Shown here: positions 7,967 through 15,045 of the stretch, one piece after another
Position numbering within the stretch: position 1 is the first letter of the stretch
Layout: every line of letters starts with the position of its first letter
Virus record (IMG/VR): IMGVR_UViG_3300007512_000248
Coordinates: 1 to 20,926 of that record
DNA length: 20,926 nucleotides
Reading direction: 5' to 3' (one strand)
DNA from: a virus
Notes under the pieces: generated by a model
Databases searched by the model: none
What the model saw: the letters and a program-made list of their open reading frames with translations, nothing else
Told to the model about the DNA's origin: nothing
Position numbers and translations under genes: made by a program

Positions 7967-8342
7967 AAACCTTCTCCCGGTAGAGCATCACAAATCCGTT
8001 GAAGGAGAGCTCGGCCGTATAGGTAAGTTCCTTCCAATCAGATACCAGATCATCATTCACCCATTCCAGCGGCACCACTACTCTCCAATGTTGCCGATCC
8101 AGACGGTACATCAAGACAGGGATCAAACCACTACTAGCCTGATCACAACACTGCCGCCACCATGAACCAATAGATCTCTCCTTGGCTCGCTTTACCTCCA
8201 GAGCAACTCCATCCAGCAGCACATCATGCCCGCCATTGGCCCACTGCTGCAGGTTACGAGAGCAATCAAACCCCTCATCACGAAGCATCCGTGCAACCTC
8301 CTGCTCCCCTGCTCTCCCCTTGATCCGTTGTGATCTCCCCAT
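7959..8342 (-). CDS. PD-(D/E)XK nuclease, Holliday junction resolvase-like
   Basis: A 127-residue protein whose N-terminal half matches a small archaeal/phage-type resolvase: GRAGEQEVARMLRDEGFDCS (first catalytic Glu), then GGHDVLLDGVALEVKRAKE with the Asp and the Glu-x-Lys of the PD-(D/E)XK active site. Such enzymes cut branched DNA during replication and recombination or before packaging. ATG 8342 overlaps the polymerase TAA stop by one base (TAATG), giving coupled translation; the frame extends to a TTG at 8357 that is less likely. C-terminal residues 70-127 contain several Trp and are not recognised. It could alternatively be a more general structure-specific endonuclease. Confidence 0.75.
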   Translation of the reverse strand: MGRSQRIKGRAGEQEVARMLRDEGFDCSRNLQQWANGGHDVLLDGVALEVKRAKERSIGSWWRQCCDQASSGLIPVLMYRLDRQHWRVVVPLEWVNDDLVSDWKELTYTAELSFNGFVMLYREKVCE

Positions 8343-11300
8343 TACTTGGCAGCCCAACTAGAGCCAATTGATGCGTCGACCAACTTATTGGTGTCAGCCC
8401 CGGGGAATATCTGTAAGAACCCCTGAGTCATAGCGTCCTCAACAATCAATGCAACATTCTCTGCAGCAGCATCCTCCACCTCAACCACAATCTCATCATG
8501 CACAACTGCAAGGATCTTGGACGGGTATGAGCGCAGCATCTCCTCAAGGATTGCCAGTGCTGCATAAATTACATCGGCAGCAGCCCCTTGGACCGGGTAG
8601 TTGTAGCAGACCGAAGGCGCAGGATTCTTCCCAACATCCACCCGGCGGGCACCTGCAGTGATCAAATACCCCTTCTCCCGACCAAAACGATACTGCTCCT
8701 TTCGCCACTGATTCAGCGTTGGGTACTTCTTCTCCCATGAATCAATATAGGTATCAGCCTCAGACTGGCTCACCTTGAGTCGCTTTGCCAACAGTGCAGC
8801 ACCCATTCCATACTGTTGGCCAAAAGTAACCACCTTGGCTTGAGCACGTTGCCGTTTGGTTACTTTCTCCAATGACACCTTAAACATCACCGCAGCGGTT
8901 GCCTGGTGCATATCCTCACCATTGCTGAACATCTCTTTCAGAACCCTCTCATCAGCAAGCTCAGCTGCCGCACGCACCTCAACCTGTGAGTAGTCACAGA
9001 TCACCATCTTCCTGCCAGCAGGTGCAACAAATAGTCCTCGAAAGGCGTTACTGTTGGGCATGTTTTGGAGATTGGGCCCTGATGAACTCATCCGCCCCGT
9101 TCGCGCACGACTGATTGCAAACGACCCATAGATTCGCCCATTGATAACCTTACGTGCCAACCCCTCACCAAAGGTCTTGAGAATCGTCCCCCGCTTTTGT
9201 CGTAACAGGAATACAGCAAAGATCCGCTGGTACTGTGCAGGGATCACTCTCTTATCAAACAACTCCCGGAGAGCATCACCACCCGTTGAGAGTGCCCCAC
9301 TCTTGGTCCGTGGCCATCTTCGTAGCACAGGAACCGGCATCACCTGACGAACCCATCCAGCAATCTGTTTCGGAGAGTTCCAGTTCTTTACAGCAGGAAC
9401 ACGTCTCTCCAGAAAACTGGTTGCCAATACATGCCCACGTTCCAACTTATGAATCATCCGGCGATGAGCCAGTAGATCCAGCTGCATTCCGGAGCGCTCC
9501 ATCTCAATGACCGGTCGTGTTGCATTACGGAGTAGCTCATAACCACCCCACACACCCAGTTCCTCCATCTGCGTATTCAAGATATTCCAGAGCAGCCAGG
9601 CAACCTCCGCATCCTTCAGCGCATACTCAAGCTGGCCTCTACTCAACTCACCGTGCCAATTAGACTTCTGATACTGCTTGTCTAGCCTCACATCCAACAG
9701 TGCAAGAGAGGCAACATCAAGACCGATAGTGGCACCAGAGATAGCTGCCCATGCCATCATCCCATCCTCACACATCACATCGCACCCAGCTTCCTGCATC
9801 CAGCGCATCTCAAACGATGCATTCCAGACCACAAAGTGGCCGCCCTCCATCACATCCGCTATTGCAGAGAGACCTCCCACACAATCCAGGTCCACAATGA
9901 AACCATCCCCATCACGCCAGAACTGGGCAAGGCGCACCCGGTTCACCTCTGGACTATCAAGGGATCGCAAACCGACCGTCTCAAAATCCATCCCCACAAC
10001 GCCACCCACACAAATGTTGCGGATCAGCTCCTTCGCCTCTGAGATATCAGTAACAACCAGAATTGACGTGGCATCCTCCGGGGAGTCCTCAAGAGCCAGA
10101 TTTCCAGAAATGTTACCTGTAACTGTTACCCCACCCCTGTTTGTACTCTCTATAGGGTAAACAGTAGTAGTAACAACATCCCTGTTCCTCTCTATATTGT
10201 TTGTAATAGAAGATTTAGGGGTAACAGGTAACAAACCAGTAGTTGTTCCACTATTTACAACAACTTGCGCTGTTACCTCTTCTGTTACCCCATCCGTTAC
10301 CCCACCACTAGAGGTAACCGAAGCGTGGGCAACCACGTTACCTGTAACCGTTACCCCATCCTCTTTTTCTAAAACTTTTGGCTTCCAACCAGCGCTTACC
10401 TTCTTTTTTACCGGGTGGCGCAGCTTGGTTTTCTCCCAACCCATCTTCGCAAGCGTCTGGGCGACTACAATATGCTGCACTCTTGTTACCCTATTGGTGT
10501 CCATCGTGAAGCGATCCATCCAGAAATCAGCGGGGAAAAACTTGTCCAGCGGCTCTGGACGCTGTCGCCAACCAACATTTTCAATCCGATCACTACCATC
10601 TATGGTCTCTGGAATAGGCTCATGGGTGATGTACATCTTCACCTCCTCAGCCATCAAGTCCTCGGCGTAACGCTCATCCTGCTCCTGTTGGGCTATCTGC
10701 AGGATGGTCTTATCCTCAATCCACCACTTGTCTCCCTGCTTATAGCGCACCACAGCCTCTGCCCATAACTGATCCCGATCCCGCTCCAGTGCCGTCAGAT
10801 CAATATCCCGTTCGACAGTGACTGGCCAGAAGCGACGACCACCAGAAGAGTCCTTCAGGTAACCGGTTCCGGTAGGGTTAAAGGTTCCAGCCATAGCGCA
10901 GCGACGAGGAAACTCCTGAACCGTGCGTCCATAAGGGGGGCGAAATTTGTCATTGCGACAAGAGATAAACTCCTTGATATTCCCAACCTCCGCCTTAGAC
11001 ATCGCCTCCAGCTCAGAGATCTCGACAATCCAGTGCCCCAATAACTCCTGCTTTGCATCCTTGTGGCCAATATGACTCAACCCATCCTTGAACCACTTAT
11101 CATTAACAGCCAGTGTCGAGAGCATTGATGACTTCTTGCGCCCCTGGGTACCCTCCAACACCAGAATCGTGTCGCACTTCACCCCAGGATTAAGCCCTCT
11201 TGCTGCCGCACCAATGAGCCACTTGGAACCAACCGCAGTGAGGTACTCCTCTGGCCCCTCTGCATAACAGTAACTCTTCAGCCAATTATCGATCCGTGGC

Positions 11301-12454
11301 ACCCCATCCCAATCAATCCCCTCCAGATAGTTGACCAGATCATCGTATGGGTTCTTGAAAGCCACAGAGATCACCACAGAACGTATCTGCTTCTCACTGC
11401 AGTTGAGTCCCTGCTGGTTCAGCCAGATCGTCAGCTCCGTATCATCTGTATCTCGCCAGATTCTCGGATACTCCTCACCAGCAGCATCCCATGGCATCGG
11501 TGCCATCACATCTACCATTGAGCTGAACAGGTTGAACTTAATCTTCTTCTTTAGCTCCGGTGCGTGCAGCAGTGGCACTGCAATATTGTGAGAGTTCTTC
11601 AGTGGGGTTGGGTTTTTACCATTGGTGTAGTGCCAACGATCCCGCCAATCACTCCAGCGGTCCTCTAGATCCTCCATTGTGGTGATTGGCATCTCAGCCT
11701 GAATCATCCCGCCTAATGTCTTGGGGTCTCCCCCAGCATTTAGCCAGTCACTCACATCCCCATGCTCTTTCAGCCCCGGGAACTCCAGTACGCGAATAGA
11801 GCGAACGACTGGCAACAGACTCTTAACAATCTCCGTCGCATGTTTTCTCCCCACAAGGTCATTATCTGGCAACACCACAACATTAAGACCCTTGAACTCG
11901 GCAGTGTAATGATCCTTCCACTTACCATTGCCCGCACCATCAAAATTACAGGTTGCTGTCAGCCCCAACCCCACCAGCCGATCAACATCCTTCTCTCCTT
12001 CGCAGATAAACACCACCCCTTTGTCTACCCTATCCCCCCAGGAGAACTGGTGGAGCGCAGACAATCGGTATAGCGGCTTGCGGTCGATAAACCCAATCCC
12101 CCCCTTCCAACCATTCTTGTATTTCTCCCCCACGACCCCACAACGAAAACTCTTCTTCCCATCAACAGAGACACTACGCCGTTTGGTGAAGGCGTAACTG
12201 CCATCTCCGTACTCGTAGGTGTAGTCCATTGGTGCCGGTTTAGGCAGTAGCCCGCGCTGAATCAGCTCCTTCTGCACATCCTTGAAATCACACCCAGCGT
12301 GACAATGAAAAATGACATCCCTCTGCTTTCCCGCAGAGATTGAAAGAGAGGCCGTTTTGTCATCATGCGCCGGACATCTGCAGATCCACCCCTCCCCGGA
12401 TACTCTTGCGTCTCCCAGTGCCTGGGCAATTTTCTCGACATCAGTTACACCCAT
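8342..12454 (-). CDS. Multidomain replication protein: zinc finger-Toprim primase, VirE-type helicase, 3'-5' exonuclease and family A DNA polymerase
   Basis: A 1370-residue single chain. From the N-terminus: a CHC2-like zinc finger (CRCPAHDD, then HCHAGC; Cys25, Cys27, His30, Cys51, Cys55); a Toprim domain with VVFICEGEKDVDRLVGLG (Glu152) and VVVLPDND; a VirE/SF3-type helicase with Walker A EGTQGRKKSS (from 434), acidic Walker B region IVEISELEAMSK and sensor AGTFNPTGTGYL; a low-complexity linker (about 690-800) rich in Val-Thr; a DnaQ-like proofreading exonuclease with DFET (Asp823), NASFE and YALKDAE; and a PolA-type polymerase with motif A DYSQVEVR (Asp1154), motif B RQRAQAKVVTFGQQYGMG and motif C VVHDE (Asp1320). 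All catalytic motifs look intact. The ATG at 12454 is preceded by GGAGGGG at ideal spacing; upstream GTG/ATG are weaker. It could prime, unwind and copy phage DNA by itself. Confidence 0.92.
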   Translation of the reverse strand: MGVTDVEKIAQALGDARVSGEGWICRCPAHDDKTASLSISAGKQRDVIFHCHAGCDFKDVQKELIQRGLLPKPAPMDYTYEYGDGSYAFTKRRSVSVDGKKSFRCGVVGEKYKNGWKGGIGFIDRKPLYRLSALHQFSWGDRVDKGVVFICEGEKDVDRLVGLGLTATCNFDGAGNGKWKDHYTAEFKGLNVVVLPDNDLVGRKHATEIVKSLLPVVRSIRVLEFPGLKEHGDVSDWLNAGGDPKTLGGMIQAEMPITTMEDLEDRWSDWRDRWHYTNGKNPTPLKNSHNIAVPLLHAPELKKKIKFNLFSSMVDVMAPMPWDAAGEEYPRIWRDTDDTELTIWLNQQGLNCSEKQIRSVVISVAFKNPYDDLVNYLEGIDWDGVPRIDNWLKSYCYAEGPEEYLTAVGSKWLIGAAARGLNPGVKCDTILVLEGTQGRKKSSMLSTLAVNDKWFKDGLSHIGHKDAKQELLGHWIVEISELEAMSKAEVGNIKEFISCRNDKFRPPYGRTVQEFPRRCAMAGTFNPTGTGYLKDSSGGRRFWPVTVERDIDLTALERDRDQLWAEAVVRYKQGDKWWIEDKTILQIAQQEQDERYAEDLMAEEVKMYITHEPIPETIDGSDRIENVGWRQRPEPLDKFFPADFWMDRFTMDTNRVTRVQHIVVAQTLAKMGWEKTKLRHPVKKKVSAGWKPKVLEKEDGVTVTGNVVAHASVTSSGGVTDGVTEEVTAQVVVNSGTTTGLLPVTPKSSITNNIERNRDVVTTTVYPIESTNRGGVTVTGNISGNLALEDSPEDATSILVVTDISEAKELIRNICVGGVVGMDFETVGLRSLDSPEVNRVRLAQFWRDGDGFIVDLDCVGGLSAIADVMEGGHFVVWNASFEMRWMQEAGCDVMCEDGMMAWAAISGATIGLDVASLALLDVRLDKQYQKSNWHGELSRGQLEYALKDAEVAWLLWNILNTQMEELGVWGGYELLRNATRPVIEMERSGMQLDLLAHRRMIHKLERGHVLATSFLERRVPAVKNWNSPKQIAGWVRQVMPVPVLRRWPRTKSGALSTGGDALRELFDKRVIPAQYQRIFAVFLLRQKRGTILKTFGEGLARKVINGRIYGSFAISRARTGRMSSSGPNLQNMPNSNAFRGLFVAPAGRKMVICDYSQVEVRAAAELADERVLKEMFSNGEDMHQATAAVMFKVSLEKVTKRQRAQAKVVTFGQQYGMGAALLAKRLKVSQSEADTYIDSWEKKYPTLNQWRKEQYRFGREKGYLITAGARRVDVGKNPAPSVCYNYPVQGAAADVIYAALAILEEMLRSYPSKILAVVHDEIVVEVEDAAAENVALIVEDAMTQGFLQIFPGADTNKLVDASIGSSWAAK
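10112..10358. repeat. Iteron-like GTTACC/GGTAAC cluster, candidate replication origin inside the replication gene
   Basis: Ten copies of the hexamer GTTACC, on either strand, lie in 247 bp (starts 10112, 10125, 10220, 10227, 10272, 10284, 10296, 10313, 10337, 10350), with an eleventh at 10485. Three are spaced exactly 12 bp apart (10272, 10284, 10296). Two composite blocks, 10112-10133 and 10337-10358, are identical at 21 of 22 positions. The hexamer is used in different reading frames, encoding Val-Thr, Gly-Asn or Leu-Pro, so the repetition is held at DNA level and not only at protein level. Lambda places its origin iterons in the linker-coding part of its O gene, and this is the same arrangement. 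Origin function is inferred. Confidence 0.6.
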
Positions 12455-12548
12455 TGCCAACCCCTCCATCACTATTGGAGACCAAGCAATCTATTGACGG
12501 CAAGTTCTGGTAACAATCATCCATATTCATCAGCTTCTCCTTGAAGGG

Positions 12549-12587
12549 TTTGGTGACCCCCTAGCCCGCTAGTTCACCAAAGGGGGT
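12549..12587 (-). promoter_or_regulatory. Pseudoknot-capable or mutually exclusive hairpins in the leader between cro-like and replication genes
   Basis: Two perfect inverted repeats interlock: TTTGGTGA (12549-12556) with TCACCAAA (12574-12581), and ACCCCC (12556-12561) with GGGGGT (12582-12587). A third small one, CTAG-CCCG-CTAG (12561-12572), sits inside. The interlocked order allows either an H-type pseudoknot or two alternative hairpins. It lies 95 bp before the replication-protein start in its own leader, so it could act as an attenuator, a translational regulator or a protein-binding site. No U-tract follows on the minus strand, so a simple terminator is unlikely. Confidence 0.5.
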
Positions 12588-12626
12588 TTGGGTTAAGTTA
12601 AAACGAGCCAGGGGATCATTAAGTGT

Positions 12627-12830
12627 TCAGCAGCGGAAACCCTCCTCCCAGCGAGTCAATTCGCGGTCGAGTTTTTCCAGCTGCTTGATAGTCGGGTTCT
12701 CAATCCTTGAGTTCGCAAATTTCGACAACCAAGAGAGATCCAATCCCGTGCATTTGCACATCTGGGAGTAGTGTCCCCGGTGGTTTCTGAGCCGATTTCG
12801 AAGCTCTGAGACAATCTGTTGCGCATTCAT
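12627..12830 (-). CDS. Cro-like small helix-turn-helix protein
   Basis: A 67-residue basic protein containing an XRE/Cro-type helix-turn-helix: YSQMCKCTGLDLSWLSKFAN followed by SRIENPTIKQLEKLDREL (residues about 21-58). It is the first gene of the leftward (lytic, replication) operon and diverges from the repressor-like gene, the classic Cro position. It would repress the lysogeny promoter and tune early transcription. No Shine-Dalgarno sequence is visible before the ATG at 12830, so it may be leaderless or weakly translated. The Cro role is inferred from position and fold. Confidence 0.75.
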   Translation of the reverse strand: MNAQQIVSELRNRLRNHRGHYSQMCKCTGLDLSWLSKFANSRIENPTIKQLEKLDRELTRWEEGFRC

Positions 12831-12841
12831 AGTGAGGGCAC

Positions 12842-12950
12842 GTTAAGCAAGTTAAGGGATGAGTGATAGCTGTATTTGCAGAAAAGATACGTTTTATATC
12901 TTTATATTGCTCAAACAGGGGTTGCAACTGTGGATAGTTTGGGGTTTAAT
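12842..12950. promoter_or_regulatory. Divergent lysis/lysogeny control region with operator palindrome and promoter candidates
   Basis: A 21-bp palindrome at 12883-12903 has perfect 7-bp arms, AAAGATA and TATCTTT, around a 7-bp centre, and is a strong repressor/Cro operator candidate. Tandem GTTAAG repeats lie at 12842-12848 and 12851-12856. For the rightward repressor gene, TTGCAA (12922-12927), a 17-bp spacer and TTTAAT (12945-12950) make a plausible promoter. TTGCAA sits in the 8-bp palindrome GTTGCAAC (12921-12928), so the same hexamer reads as a -35 on the minus strand, where TATAAA follows after 15 bp. The palindrome is certain; the promoters are plausible. Confidence 0.55.
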
Positions 12951-12984
12951 GCTCGAAAGACCCTACATAAAAGAGCAGATTCCA

Positions 12985-13761
12985 ATGCATCCATCCTTTG
13001 ACCGACCAGGCCCAGTTGATTCACAGCCAGAAAAAGCACTTCCCATAGAGGAGCTTTTCAGAGAGATCCCAGAACTACCGAAAGTGCATCAATTTGGGTT
13101 TAACTACCATGAAGATTTGGTGATAATCGAAAAGTGGTTAGGGGCCGTACCATGGGAGTCTCACACAATCAGTCGTGCGATTGAAAAGTGTTTTGACCTA
13201 CTGAAACAGACCGGTCTCCCCCCCAGCGATGAGGGGATCAAGAAGAGCGACCTCCCCTACATCTGGCTCGTTTTCAAACTGGGAGGGCAATGCTCTGATG
13301 ACGAACTCCGCACTATCCTCAACAACTACAAGCTGTACCGGGCCAGACTCAATCGTCAGAAGAACACCCCGCCCGAGGCGGAGGTTATCCGTAGAGAGAT
13401 TGCACGGGTGTTACAGGTACGAATGGGCCAGATGCGCGTCTCCACCCATCAGCTAGCGGAAAAGAGCAGAGAGCAGGGACGACAGTATGCCCTGAGCCAA
13501 CGTACCATCTCTAACATGCTCAATGACACAGATTCCAACCCTACCCTGACCAACCTCATAAAACTTGCCGATGTACTTGAAATCGAGCTCTGGCAGCTAC
13601 TCAAACCAAGATTTGCTGACGCTCTGAGAGATGGTGAGATTGATGAGAAGGACGCAGCCACTGCGGAAGAGGTCAACAAGCTCAAAGAAGATGTTCTCAT
13701 GCTCAATAAGCGTCTGCAGGAGCTTGTTGACAAGATTGAGTGGGAGGAGTTGATGAAGTGA
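12985..13761 (+). CDS. Repressor-like transcription regulator with XRE-type HTH in the C-terminal half
   Basis: A 258-residue protein. Residues about 1-125 are an unrecognised N-terminal domain (LFREIPELPKVHQFGFNYHE; SDLPYIWLVFKLGG). An XRE-type helix-turn-helix follows: STHQLAEKSREQGRQYALSQ, RTISNMLNDTDSNPTLTNLI, KLADVLEIELWQLLKP. The C-terminus is a coiled coil (about 215-255). There is no LexA/CI-type serine-lysine peptidase domain, so classical RecA-triggered self-cleavage is not expected. Position and divergence from the Cro-like gene indicate the prophage repressor. I chose ATG 12985 because it lies 35 bp past the TTTAAT -10 box; the frame is open from 12859, and ATG 12949 is an alternative with little ribosome-site support. 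Confidence 0.75.
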   Translation: MHPSFDRPGPVDSQPEKALPIEELFREIPELPKVHQFGFNYHEDLVIIEKWLGAVPWESHTISRAIEKCFDLLKQTGLPPSDEGIKKSDLPYIWLVFKLGGQCSDDELRTILNNYKLYRARLNRQKNTPPEAEVIRREIARVLQVRMGQMRVSTHQLAEKSREQGRQYALSQRTISNMLNDTDSNPTLTNLIKLADVLEIELWQLLKPRFADALRDGEIDEKDAATAEEVNKLKEDVLMLNKRLQELVDKIEWEELMK

Positions 13762-14456
13762 TGTTTGATGCTATTGCAACCTTTGTCAAAGGTACCGTCA
13801 TCGATAGGTTTTTCTCAAAGAACCAAATTGCTCCAGAAACATCACTCACATGGGATCGTGAGGATGAGTTCAAGGACTTTGCCGAGAATTCCTACCAGAT
13901 AGTTACCAAGAACTACCCTACTGTCACTGACCCCAATGCACTCTGGGAGCTGGTTCATGCCCACCTTGTTGAGACTCATGGGATCAGCCTCATTTACAGC
14001 AATGAACACATCTTCCCAGCATTGATCGGCAACGTCATTGAAGAAAACATAGATGGAAAACTTGATACTCAAGGCCCCAAACTACCCACCAAGGTCAACG
14101 GCCGAAACCGTCAAGCAATCTTTCAGGAGGTCTGGGATCAGGAAGCTCTTCCTAATGCCTGGGCTCAGTCCTGCTCCTACTGGATGGAAAAGGCAAACCA
14201 GCGTTGCAGAGAACTCGGTATACGAACTATCAAGAGAAGCTCCATACAGAATTACCGCAAAATTGCAGCCCTCAAATCAGTTCTCAACCATCATGGATTG
14301 CAGGATCTATATCCCAGTTTCAAACGAGGTGGCTGCAAGAATATCGATGATTTTCGTGGGACAACCATAGAGGCATGGGAAAACCGTCACTCCTTCAAGG
14401 GGGTTAGCGTTGCAGACCTGCAAACAGCCATAGACGAAAGTAGTCACTACGAATAA
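13761..14456 (+). CDS. Unknown protein translationally coupled to the repressor
   Basis: A 231-residue soluble protein (begins MFDAIATFVKGTVIDRFFSK) with no recognised domain. Its ATG shares one base with the repressor TGA (TGATG), and GGAGGAG inside the end of the repressor gene is its ribosome site, so the two proteins are made together. The C-terminal half is basic and helical (RCRELGIRTIKRSSIQNYRK), which could bind nucleic acid. Being co-expressed with the repressor in the lysogen, it could be a co-regulator, an anti-repressor target or a superinfection/defence protein; the sequence does not discriminate. No signal peptide or transmembrane segment is seen. Confidence 0.7.
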   Translation: MFDAIATFVKGTVIDRFFSKNQIAPETSLTWDREDEFKDFAENSYQIVTKNYPTVTDPNALWELVHAHLVETHGISLIYSNEHIFPALIGNVIEENIDGKLDTQGPKLPTKVNGRNRQAIFQEVWDQEALPNAWAQSCSYWMEKANQRCRELGIRTIKRSSIQNYRKIAALKSVLNHHGLQDLYPSFKRGGCKNIDDFRGTTIEAWENRHSFKGVSVADLQTAIDESSHYE

Positions 14457-14811
14457 CAGCAAGAATCGGCCAAAAAGATTTCTTTTATATTCAAACAGAT
14501 ACAGAGGAAAACCATTACAAAACAACCGGCCAAAAAATGGCTAAAAGAATTTGAAATTATGGACATTATGTTGCTTGAAGTGGTTCCATAACTGAGGTAA
14601 ATTTCAAGCACTCTTCAGAAATGAAGAACCCTGGAACGACGAAAGCACGCCCTACCTTGGAAAGTAAAAAGCGCGCTCTCTGAGTGACAGACCAGCAAAG
14701 TAGGAAGTCACTCCTCGCATTATGTGACAACACAAATGTGTTCGTCAACAATTTATGCACAGTGTGGCTCCCTTCTTTTTACGAAAATTTGATACGTAAA
14801 TAGGAATTTAG
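14457..14811. promoter_or_regulatory. 355-bp non-coding control region of the rightward arm, rich in inverted repeats
   Basis: There is no convincing gene here. It holds AAAAGA-tt-TCTTTT (14473-14486); CGGCCAAAAA twice (14467 and 14526 regions); GCTTGAA...TTCAAGC (14573-14609); GAGTGAC...GTCACTC (14682-14713); AACACA-aa-TGTGTT (14729-14742); and TTTACG...CGTAAA (14778-14800), which ends seven bases before the AGGA ribosome site of the next gene. The density of palindromes suggests operators for the recombination/integration arm (an OL-like region) or a structured small RNA. I could not place a confident promoter. Confidence 0.5.
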
Positions 14812-15036
14812 ATGAGCTATATATCAGAAATCGAGAGCATCCTCTCCCCCATTCATACCATTACCACTGCAGCACAGCTCCAGAAAGAGTTTCTCACCAA
14901 CGGCTATCCGCTAGCTGTGGATGAAGATATGGTCACCAGTCTCCTCAACGATGTTGTCATCAATGCAGCCAACGAGGCCTTCCGCATCTGCGAGGAACAG
15001 ATAGCCGCCGAACACTCCAAGACACAAGCCGTCTAG
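14812..15036 (+). CDS. Small unknown protein leading the recombination operon
   Basis: A 74-residue acidic, mostly helical protein starting MSYISEIESILSPIHTITTA. AGGA lies seven bases before the ATG, and the stop lies nine bases before the next start, whose AGGAGG site it nearly abuts. No family is recognised. As the first gene after the control region, it would be the earliest product of the rightward operon, a position often used for regulators or host-takeover proteins, but there is no sequence support for a specific role. Confidence 0.65.
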   Translation: MSYISEIESILSPIHTITTAAQLQKEFLTNGYPLAVDEDMVTSLLNDVVINAANEAFRICEEQIAAEHSKTQAV

Positions 15037-15045
15037 GAGGCCTCC

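Noticed and set aside
11141-11160. Apparent loss of the GK pair in the helicase Walker A (EGTQGRKKSS)
   Set aside because: Replacement of the glycine before Lys-Ser is, as far as I recall, seen in VirE-family ATPases, so it is not taken as inactivation.
8449-12200. Several plus-strand open frames of 60-160 codons opposite the replication gene
   Set aside because: All are antisense shadows of a gene with intact motifs across its whole length, and none has a ribosome site with a coherent protein.
12859-12984. Longer repressor form starting upstream
   Set aside because: It would cover the operator palindrome and both promoter boxes, and its N-terminus (Cys/Trp/Ile-rich) does not look like protein-coding sequence continuous with the rest.
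14566-14760. Minus-strand open frame of 64 codons in the non-coding block
   Set aside because: It has no ribosome site, lies across several inverted repeats, and no coding-like composition is seen.
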